Shown: positions 14,325-21,717 of the stretch, in pieces
Layout: every line of letters starts with the position of its first letter
Position numbering within the stretch: the stretch's first letter is position 1
NCBI GenBank assembly: GCA_035632095.1
Contig: DASQHM010000037.1
Coordinates: 1 to 23,844 of the forward strand
Direction of reading: 5' to 3'
Origin: DASQHM01 sp035632095
Lineage (GTDB): Bacteria > Pseudomonadota > Alphaproteobacteria > Ferrovibrionales > Ferrovibrionaceae
DNA: 23,844 bases
Position numbers and translations under genes: made by a program
Notes under the pieces: generated by a model
The model's input: only the letters and a program-made list of their open reading frames with translations
Databases searched by the model: none
What the model was told of the DNA's origin: nothing

Positions 14325-15149
14325 TCAGGCCGCCAGCCGCTCGGCCTTCGCGATCTTGCGGCGCATCAGCGACCACGCCAGGCGAGCGGCGTAATGCGAC
14401 AACCGTCCTTGCGGATTGAGATCGCAGGCCTTCAGCACCATGCCGATGCCGCGTTGCACGTGGCCGAAACGATAGAGCGGCATGGCCCGCATTGAATAGG
14501 CCGCGGCATGGCGCGCCCGGTCGTAGGGTTCGTTGGGACAATTGGCGGCGTAGTATGCCGAAGCGAGTTCGTCGTCTTCGGCTTCGTTGAGGCGGCTAAG
14601 GGCGACCATCAGGCGCGCGCCGAGCCCGAGCGGCTCGGTTGTCTCGAAACGGCGCATCTGATCGTAGAAGAGCTTGTAATGGCGAAATTCATCGCCGGCG
14701 ATCCGGGCGCAGACGATCTTCAGAACGGGCTCTTCCGCCGCGTCGCGGATGGCGCTGTAGAACGAACTGGTGCCGACCTCGACGACGCAACGCGCGATCA
14801 ATTCGCCGGTGCGGCTGCCGCGCACGGAATGCGTCGCCTCGAGCGGCAGGCGAAAATTCGCCGTGAACCGGCGGTATGCCGCGTCGAAGTCCCAAGCCGG
14901 ATCGGCGAGCACCGCCCAGCGGCCGAGCGCTTGGCCGTGCTGCACCTCTTCCTCGCCCCAGGCGTGGGCCGCCGCCTGGAATTCGGCATCGTCATGGAAG
15001 ACGTTGCAGAGATAGGTGACGTAGTCGCCGGAGTTCTGCTCGACCAGGGCCGCCGCCTTGACGGCGCGCAGCAGCTCCGGATCGACCTTGGCCGGGTCAA
15101 ACCGGTCCCAGGGGATATCGTCGAGGGTCCAATGCCTTCCCATGGCCAT
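14325..15149 (-). CDS. Ferritin-like diiron protein (acyl-ACP desaturase-like)
   Basis: The 274-residue protein is mostly helical and carries a plausible complete diiron site. E37 is in LVEQNSGDY, E68 and H71 are in GEEEVQHGQ, E124 is in VVEVGTSSF, and E154 and H157 are in AGDEFRHYKLF. This E...ExxH...E...ExxH order, with gaps of about 31, 56 and 30 residues, matches the stearoyl-ACP desaturase/ferritin-like superfamily. Substrate and reaction are not determined by the sequence: an acyl-ACP desaturase, an oxidase or an iron-handling role are all possible. There is no signal peptide. The ATG at 15149 is assumed; a second ATG two codons later (15143) is equally possible. It is monocistronic, convergent with the PEP-CTERM gene. 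Confidence 0.8.
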   Translation of the reverse strand: MAMGRHWTLDDIPWDRFDPAKVDPELLRAVKAAALVEQNSGDYVTYLCNVFHDDAEFQAAAHAWGEEEVQHGQALGRWAVLADPAWDFDAAYRRFTANFRLPLEATHSVRGSRTGELIARCVVEVGTSSFYSAIRDAAEEPVLKIVCARIAGDEFRHYKLFYDQMRRFETTEPLGLGARLMVALSRLNEAEDDELASAYYAANCPNEPYDRARHAAAYSMRAMPLYRFGHVQRGIGMVLKACDLNPQGRLSHYAARLAWSLMRRKIAKAERLAA

Positions 15150-15196
15150 AAGGTTAATCCGCCGTCACCGGATTGCAACAGGGTGCGACTGTGGTT

Positions 15197-15241
15197 ACCC
15201 CTCACCCGCTCGCACAAGGAGAAAGGACTAGGGTGAGGGGT
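15197..15241. repeat. Palindromic intergenic repeat (REP-like)
   Basis: ACCCCTCACCC (15197-15207) and its exact complement GGGTGAGGGGT (15231-15241) enclose 23 bases, CGCTCGCACAAGGAGAAAGGACTA read with its neighbours as a purine-rich middle. It is of the type dispersed between genes in many alphaproteobacterial genomes, and the same CCCTCACCC/GGGTGAGGG ends recur at 21604-21703. It lies after the pyrE stop and could also act as an RNA-stabilising or terminating hairpin. Confidence 0.6.
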
Positions 15242-15252
15242 GAGATCCGTTC

Positions 15253-15813
15253 TTATAGGTCGAATTCCACCGCCGTGATGAGCGGCACCAGCCTGAGGCC
15301 TTCGCGCGCCAGATTGGCCGCGGCGCCCTCCAGCCGGTCGACGATGGTGATGATGGTTTCGACCACGGCGCCCTCGGCGCGCACGGCGTTCACCGCCTTC
15401 ATCACCGAGCCGCCGGTGGTGGTCACGTCTTCCAGCAGCGCCACGTGCTTGCCCCGCATATCCATGCCCCGCGGCGTGCCCTCGATCAGGCGCTGGGTGC
15501 CATGATCCTTGGGCTGCTTGCGCACGAAGAAGCCGGCGATGGGACGCGCGGGGAAACTGCGCTGCGCCACACAGGCGACGATGGGCACCGCGCCCATCTC
15601 AAGCCCGCCGATGAGGTCCACTTTGGCGCCGGCGAGCGCCGCGATGATCAAATCGGCGATCAGCCCCGCCCCTTCCGGGTCGAACATGGTCGGCTTCATG
15701 TCGAAGTAGTACTTGCTGGTGGCGCCTGAGGCGAGCTTCAGGGCATCGCCGCGGATCAGGGATTTCTCGGCGATGATCCGCTTCAGCCTGGCTTTCGCGT
15801 CGTTGCCGCCCAT
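15253..15813 (-). CDS. pyrE: Orotate phosphoribosyltransferase
   Basis: PyrE joins orotate to PRPP to give orotidine 5'-phosphate in pyrimidine synthesis. The 186-residue protein has SGATSKYYFDMKPTMFDPEG near the N-terminus, FFVRKQPKDHGTQRLIEG (catalytic flexible loop, Lys and His) and the PRPP-binding motif VALLEDVTTTGGSVMKAV. I chose the ATG at 15813 because GGAGG lies 5 bases upstream; an alternative GTG at 15837 overlaps the atpC stop as GTGA and would add 8 residues, but it has no good ribosome-binding site. Only 20 bases separate it from atpC, so it is probably co-transcribed with the ATP synthase genes, a linkage I do not regard as usual. Confidence 0.94.
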   Translation of the reverse strand: MGGNDAKARLKRIIAEKSLIRGDALKLASGATSKYYFDMKPTMFDPEGAGLIADLIIAALAGAKVDLIGGLEMGAVPIVACVAQRSFPARPIAGFFVRKQPKDHGTQRLIEGTPRGMDMRGKHVALLEDVTTTGGSVMKAVNAVRAEGAVVETIITIVDRLEGAAANLAREGLRLVPLITAVEFDL

Positions 15814-15833
15814 CACCGCCTCCGCTCGCCCGC

Positions 15834-16238
15834 TCACTCGATATGAGTGACCTCGCCCATGTGTACGAGATAGGCGAGATACTCCTCGAGCACGTCGCGC
15901 TTGTCCTCTTCCGCCGCCTCGACGGCTCGGCGCGCCGCCTCGATCCGGGCCGCGAGGCCGGGCCGGTCCACTTCGTTGAACGGCGTCGCCTCTTCCGCCA
16001 ATACGGTCAGGCGGTCCGCCGATACCTCGGCAAAGCCGCCGGCGACGAAAATGCGCTCGGCGATGCGATCGCCCTCGTAGACGTCGATGGAGCCCGGCCG
16101 AAGCGTGGAGATCACCGGCTGATGGCCGGCCAGCACGCCGAAGTCGCCCTCGGAGCCGGGCACGACAACCATGTCGGCCTCGACCGAGAGCAGCAGCCGC
16201 TCGGGCGATACCAGCTCGAAGGTGACCTTGTCGGCCAT
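15834..16238 (-). CDS. atpC: ATP synthase F1 subunit epsilon
   Basis: Epsilon is part of the central rotor stalk and can inhibit ATP hydrolysis. The 134-residue protein has the N-terminal beta-sandwich (MADKVTFELVSPERLLLSVEADMVVVPGSEGDFGVLAGHQPVISTLRPG, with the family's hallmark G-D-x-G-V-L-x-x-H) and a C-terminal helical part (EEATPFNEVDRPGLAARIEAARRAVEAAEEDKRD). I chose the ATG at 16238 with GGGAAGAA upstream; the frame is open further upstream inside atpD but without homology. It lies 22 bases after atpD. Confidence 0.95.
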   Translation of the reverse strand: MADKVTFELVSPERLLLSVEADMVVVPGSEGDFGVLAGHQPVISTLRPGSIDVYEGDRIAERIFVAGGFAEVSADRLTVLAEEATPFNEVDRPGLAARIEAARRAVEAAEEDKRDVLEEYLAYLVHMGEVTHIE

Positions 16239-16260
16239 GAGTTCTTCCCGGCCTTGCGTT

Positions 16261-17619
<1,359 letters not shown>

Positions 17620-17646
17620 TCGCTTGCTCCTTCTGCGGCGCCGGCC

Positions 17647-18525
17647 CTAAACGGCCTCGGCGCCGGAAATGATCTCGATCAGTTCCTTGGTGATGACGGC
17701 TTGCCGGGTGCGATTGTAGACCAGGGTCAGCCGATTGATCATGTCGCCCGCGTTCCGCGTGGCATTGTCCATGGCGGTCATGCGCGCGCCCTGCTCGGAA
17801 GCAGCATTCTCCAGAAACGCCCGATAAATCTGCACCGCGAGATTGCGCGGCAGCAACCGCGCCAGGATATCGCCTTCGTCCGGCTCGAATTCATACGCGG
17901 CGCCGCCGAGGTCGGGCGCCTCGGCGCCCTCGATGGCGGCCGGAACGAGCTGGCGTTCGGTGACGATCTGGCTGATGACCGAGCGGAAACGATTGTAGAA
18001 GATCGTGCAGATGTCGAACTCGGCCGCCGCCAGCATGGCCGCGATGCGCTCGGCCACTTTGACGGCGTCGTTGTATTCGACGCGCTTCGACTTAGTCAGC
18101 TCCACCGTGTCGACGATCTTGTCGACAAAGCCGCGCCGCAGATTGTCGCGGCCCTTTCGGCCGATGCAGAGGATTTTCACTTGCTTCCCGGCGGCGAGCA
18201 GCTCCGTCGCCTTTCTGCGGGCGGCGCGCGCGATCGAGGAGTTGAAGGCGCCGCAGAGCCCGCGGTCGGCGGTCGCCACCACCAGCAGATGCACGGTGTC
18301 TTTGCCGGTGCCGACCAGCAGGCGGGGCGCGTCGTCCATGCCCTCTTGGCTGGCGGCCAGCGAGACCAGCATGCGCTCCATGCGCTCGGCGAAGGGGCGC
18401 GCCGCCTCGGCCGCTTCCTGGGCGCGGCGCAGCTTCGACGCGGCCACCATCTTCATCGCCTTGGTGATCTTCTGCGTCGACTTGACGCTATTGATGCGGA
18501 CGCGCAGCGCCTTCAGGCTCGGCAT
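17647..18525 (-). CDS. atpG: ATP synthase F1 subunit gamma
   Basis: Gamma is the rotating central shaft of F1. The 292-residue protein begins MPSLKALRVRINSVKSTQKITKAMKMVAASKLRRAQ, the long N-terminal helix signature. The middle contains ATADRGLCGAFNSSI, and the C-terminal helix contains SEQGARMTAMDNATRNAGDMINRLTLVYNRTRQAVITKELIEIISGAEAV, which is complete. The length is usual for Alphaproteobacteria. It lies 32 bases after atpA and 27 before atpD in the operon. I see no oddity. Confidence 0.97.
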   Translation of the reverse strand: MPSLKALRVRINSVKSTQKITKAMKMVAASKLRRAQEAAEAARPFAERMERMLVSLAASQEGMDDAPRLLVGTGKDTVHLLVVATADRGLCGAFNSSIARAARRKATELLAAGKQVKILCIGRKGRDNLRRGFVDKIVDTVELTKSKRVEYNDAVKVAERIAAMLAAAEFDICTIFYNRFRSVISQIVTERQLVPAAIEGAEAPDLGGAAYEFEPDEGDILARLLPRNLAVQIYRAFLENAASEQGARMTAMDNATRNAGDMINRLTLVYNRTRQAVITKELIEIISGAEAV

Positions 18526-18557
18526 GGGTCAGAACCCCGTTCGATCCGAAACCGCGG

Positions 18558-20087
18558 TCAGCCGAACGACTTGGCGTAGTCGTCGAGCACCGCCTTGAGC
18601 TTGTTTTCCAGCTCGGGCGACAGCGCGCCTTGGGTGCGGATTGCATCGAGGATGTCGGCATGCCGCGAGCGCATCAACGACAGGAACCCTTCCTCGAAGC
18701 GGCTCACGTCGCCGACGGCGATCCGGTCTAGATAGCCGCGCACGCCGGCGAAGATCGAGACCACCTGGTCCTCGACCACGAGCGGCGCATATTGCGGCTG
18801 CTTCAGCAGTTCGGTCAGCCGCGCGCCGCGATTGAGCAGGCGCTGCGTCGCCGCATCGAGATCGGAGCCGAACTGGGCGAAGGCCGCCATTTCGCGGTAT
18901 TGCGCCAGCTCGAGCTTGATAGTGCCGGCGACCTGCTTCATGGCCTTGATCTGCGCCGCCGAGCCGACACGGCTCACCGACAGGCCGACGTTGATGGCCG
19001 GGCGGATGCCGCGATAGAACAGGTCGGTTTCGAGGAAGATCTGCCCGTCGGTAATGGAAATCACGTTGGTCGGGATGTAGGCCGACACGTCGCCGGCCTG
19101 GGTCTCGATCACCGGCAGCGCAGTGAGCGAACCGCCGCCGTTTTCGTCGTTCATCTTGGCCGCGCGCTCGAGCAGGCGCGAATGCAGGTAGAACACGTCG
19201 CCGGGGTAAGCCTCGCGTCCGGGCGGACGGCGCAGCAGCAGCGACATCTGGCGATAGGACACGGCCTGCTTCGACAGATCGTCGTAGATAATCAGCGCAT
19301 GCATGCCGTTGTCGCGGAAGAATTCGCCCATGGTGCAGGCGGTATAGGGCGCCAGGAACTGCAGGGGCGCCGGTTCGGAAGCCGTGGCCGCGACGACGAT
19401 GGTATATTCCATGGCGCCGTAGTCTTCGAGGGTCTTCACCACCTGCGCCACGGTGGAGCGCTTCTGCCCGATGGCCACGTAGATGCAATAGAGCTTCTTC
19501 TTTTCGTCGCCCGAGGCGTTGATCTTCTTCTGATTGATGATTGTGTCGACGGCCACGGCGGTCTTGCCGGTCTGGCGGTCGCCGATGATGAGTTCGCGCT
19601 GGCCGCGGCCGACCGGCACCAGCGCATCGAGCGCCTTGAGGCCGGTCTGCACCGGCTCGTGCACCGACTTGCGCGGAATGATGCCGGGCGCCTTGACCTC
19701 GACCCGGCGGCGTTCGCTGGACGCTATCGCTCCCTTGCCGTCGATCGGATTGCCGAGCGCATCGACCACGCGGCCGAGCAATCCCTTGCCGACCGGCGCG
19801 TCCACGATGGCGCCGGTGCGCTTGACCGTGTCGCCTTCCTTGATGCCGCTGTCGCCGCCGAAGATCACCACGCCGACGTTGTCGGTCTCCAGGTTCAGCG
19901 CCATGCCTTTCACGCCGCCCGGGAACTCGACCATTTCGCCGGCCTGCACCTGGTCGAGGCCGTAGACGCGCGCGATCCCGTCGCCGACCGAAAGCACCTG
20001 GCCGACCTCGGAGACTTGCGCCTCCGTGCCGAAGCCGGCGATCTGTTGCTTGAGGATTTCGGAAATTTCTGCGGCGCGGATATCCAT
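18558..20087 (-). CDS. atpA: ATP synthase F1 subunit alpha
   Basis: Alpha forms the non-catalytic nucleotide sites of the F1 hexamer. The 509-residue protein starts MDIRAAEISEILKQQIAGFG and has the barrel domain to about residue 95, the connecting segment APVGKGLLGRVVDALGNPIDGKG, Walker A GDRQTGKT, ALIIYDDLSKQAVSYRQMSLLLRRPPGREAYPGD, the PAINVGLSVSRVGSAAQ signature, and the C-terminal helical domain ending DDYAKSFG. I chose the ATG at 20087, which overlaps the atpH stop (TGATG) with AAAGGGG upstream, rather than the GTG one codon earlier, because family members begin MDIRAAEIS. It is full length and serves as an internal comparison for the shortened beta subunit. Confidence 0.97.
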   Translation of the reverse strand: MDIRAAEISEILKQQIAGFGTEAQVSEVGQVLSVGDGIARVYGLDQVQAGEMVEFPGGVKGMALNLETDNVGVVIFGGDSGIKEGDTVKRTGAIVDAPVGKGLLGRVVDALGNPIDGKGAIASSERRRVEVKAPGIIPRKSVHEPVQTGLKALDALVPVGRGQRELIIGDRQTGKTAVAVDTIINQKKINASGDEKKKLYCIYVAIGQKRSTVAQVVKTLEDYGAMEYTIVVAATASEPAPLQFLAPYTACTMGEFFRDNGMHALIIYDDLSKQAVSYRQMSLLLRRPPGREAYPGDVFYLHSRLLERAAKMNDENGGGSLTALPVIETQAGDVSAYIPTNVISITDGQIFLETDLFYRGIRPAINVGLSVSRVGSAAQIKAMKQVAGTIKLELAQYREMAAFAQFGSDLDAATQRLLNRGARLTELLKQPQYAPLVVEDQVVSIFAGVRGYLDRIAVGDVSRFEEGFLSLMRSRHADILDAIRTQGALSPELENKLKAVLDDYAKSFG

Positions 20088-20647
20088 CACGCAACCCCTT
20101 TCATCGCAACCTTGAGATTCTGCAACTTGGTGCGCACGGATGCGTCGAGCATGCGCGAGCCGACCTTAACCACAAGCCCGCCGATCAAGCCGGAATCGAC
20201 CCTCGCCTCGACCGAGACTTCGCGGCCAACGCCTTCCTTCAGCGCGGCCTTGAGGGCAGCGAGCTGGTTCGGATTGAGCGCTTCCGCCGAAATCACCTGC
20301 GCCACAGTCTCGCCACGATGGCGGGCCAGCAGCGCGCGGAAGCCCCGGATGGTGTCGCGCAGCACGAACAAGCGGCGATTGCGGGTGACGATGCCGACGA
20401 AGCGCCGGATCAGGTCATGCAATCCGGCCCGCTCGACCACGGCCGCCATGGCGCGCATCTGTTGCTCGCGGTCGAAGACCGGGCTCATCACCAGACGGCG
20501 CAGGTCGGCGCTGTCGTCGAGCATGCGGCTGAGGCGGTCGAGGTCCGCCGCCACCGCGTCGAGAGCCTTGGCCTCGTTCGCCAGTTCGAACAGTGCGGTG
20601 GCATAGCGCCCGGCGATGCCCGATACGATCGATGTTTCGGCGGCCAA
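20087..20647 (-). CDS. atpH: ATP synthase F1 subunit delta
   Basis: Delta joins the top of F1 to the peripheral stalk (OSCP equivalent). The 186-residue protein has GIAGRYATALFELANE near the N-terminus, DLRRLVMSPVFDREQQMRAM, then FVGIVTRNRRL and the C-terminal beta part VSVEARVDSGLIGGLVVKVGSRMLDASVRTKLQNLKVAM, all typical. The start is TTG at 20647, with GAGGA (20656-20660) 8 bases upstream; no ATG is available at the expected N-terminus. It is the first gene of the atpHAGDC operon. The F0 genes are not here, as is normal in Alphaproteobacteria. Confidence 0.94.
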   Translation of the reverse strand: MAAETSIVSGIAGRYATALFELANEAKALDAVAADLDRLSRMLDDSADLRRLVMSPVFDREQQMRAMAAVVERAGLHDLIRRFVGIVTRNRRLFVLRDTIRGFRALLARHRGETVAQVISAEALNPNQLAALKAALKEGVGREVSVEARVDSGLIGGLVVKVGSRMLDASVRTKLQNLKVAMKGVA

Positions 20648-20964
20648 AAACAGCGTCCTCGAAGGTCCGGAATTAGAGCCCCGGCGACTGGCTCTCGCCT
20701 CGGCCTAAGCCCATGTGGGGAAACAATAAATTCGGCCGCAGAGCTTCCTGTCCGAGGCCCCCGCCGAACGGCAGGCGTTACCTAGCACACGACCTTCGGC
20801 CGTGCAACAGGAAGTGCCCGGAATCCGGCCATTTCTGGCCTCCGCGACACCGCGCCGCGCAAGCGACTCACCAATCGGTGATGAACGGGCTGCAATCGGT
20901 GCGTGATAGCATCCGCGCCGTAAAAAAACGGCATCGCCGAAAACACGAATGGGGGAGATTTCAA
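20648..20964. other. Divergent intergenic region between atpH and the small exported-protein gene
   Basis: The 317 bases show no credible ORF. They hold a candidate atp promoter on the minus strand (20779-20807), a direct repeat AATCGGTG at 20873-20880 and 20894-20901 (period 21 bp, two helical turns), and a small hairpin GCCGT/ACGGC around a run of A (20917-20932). The strong ribosome-binding site GGGGGAGA (20951-20958) of the downstream gene follows. No clear plus-strand -35/-10 pair was found. Confidence 0.5.
20779..20807 (-). promoter_or_regulatory. Candidate sigma-70 promoter for atpHAGDC(-pyrE)
   Basis: On the minus strand TTGCAC (20807-20802) is followed after 17 bp by TAGGTA (20784-20779). 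Transcription would start near 20772 and give a leader of about 125 nt before the atpH TTG. The -35 is good; the -10 is a partial match. Confidence 0.45.
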
Positions 20965-21579
20965 ATGGGGTCATTCCGATTGGCCGGCGCGGGCCTGGCC
21001 GCAGCACTTGCTTTGGCCGGGGCCGCTGACGCCCACGCCCAGAACGTGCCGACGCGCGTGCGCGGCGAGATCGCCGGCGTCATGGGCAACATGCTCTATA
21101 TCCGCGGCCTGGACGGCCAGCCTGTAACGGTGAAGCTGACCGATGATTGGGTGTTGCTGGTGGTTTCGCCGGTCACGTTGTCGAGCATCAAGAAGGGCAG
21201 CTACATCGGCACCGCCGCCGTTCCCGACAAGGGCGACACGCTGCGCGCCCTGCAAGTCACGGTCATCCCCGAGGCCGCGCGCGGTTTCGGCGACGGCCAT
21301 TATCCTTGGGACCTTGCGCCGCAAAGCACCATGACCAATGCGAACGTCTCCGGTATCAGCCAGAAGGCCGGCGCGGAGACACTGATGCTGGACTACAAGG
21401 GTGGCAGCAAGACCGTGATCGTGCCAAAGGGCGTGCCGATCACCACCTTCGCGCCCGGCGACCGCACCATGGCGACGACCGGCGCGATGACCGTCACCTT
21501 CGGCCAAAAGGCGCCGGACGGCACGATCACCGCCAAATTCGTCTCGATCGGCAAGGACGGCATGCTGCCGCCGAACTAA
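20965..21579 (+). CDS. Exported protein of unknown function (conserved hypothetical)
   Basis: The 204-residue protein has a signal peptide (MGSFRLAGAGLAAALALAGAADAHA, cleavage before QN), so it is probably periplasmic. After that comes a beta-rich repeat-like domain: RVRGEIAGVMGNMLYIRGLDGQPVTVKLTDDW, then ISSIKKGSYIGTAAVPDKGDTLRALQVTVIPEAARGFGDGHYPWDLAPQSTMTNANVSGI, then a second similar half ending VSIGKDGMLPPN. I recognise it as a conserved alphaproteobacterial hypothetical family of possible OB-fold character, but no function is known to me. The Shine-Dalgarno GGGGGAGA is strong. It sits as a lone plus-strand gene between the divergent atp operon and the convergent priA. Confidence 0.8.
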   Translation: MGSFRLAGAGLAAALALAGAADAHAQNVPTRVRGEIAGVMGNMLYIRGLDGQPVTVKLTDDWVLLVVSPVTLSSIKKGSYIGTAAVPDKGDTLRALQVTVIPEAARGFGDGHYPWDLAPQSTMTNANVSGISQKAGAETLMLDYKGGSKTVIVPKGVPITTFAPGDRTMATTGAMTVTFGQKAPDGTITAKFVSIGKDGMLPPN

Positions 21580-21603
21580 GGGTCGCGAGCCGCGGCAACG
21601 GAG

Positions 21604-21703
21604 CCCTCACCCTGAACGCCTGTCCTGAGCAGCCCCGCGCCCCTATCCTTCGACAGGCTCAGGATGAGGCGCGGGGTTAGTCGAAGGATCGAAGGGTGAG
21701 GGG
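21604..21703. repeat. Composite nested palindromic repeat between convergent genes
   Basis: The outer arms CCCTCACCCT (21604-21613) and AGGGTGAGGG (21693-21702) are exact complements. Nested inside are CCCCGCGCC (21633-21641) with GGCGCGGGG (21668-21676), CCTTCGAC (21647-21654) with GTCGAAGG (21680-21687), and ATCCT/AGGAT (21645-21649, 21661-21665). The core TCCTTCGACAGGCTCAGGAT resembles a repeat dispersed through many alphaproteobacterial genomes. It fills the space between the stops of two convergent genes and may serve as a bidirectional terminator. Confidence 0.7.
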
Positions 21704-21717
21704 CCGGCGCAGCGCAA

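Noticed and set aside
18529..20094. Minus-strand frame overlapping atpA in a second reading frame
   Set aside because: Arg/Gly-rich shadow frame of atpA with no homology, produced by GC bias.
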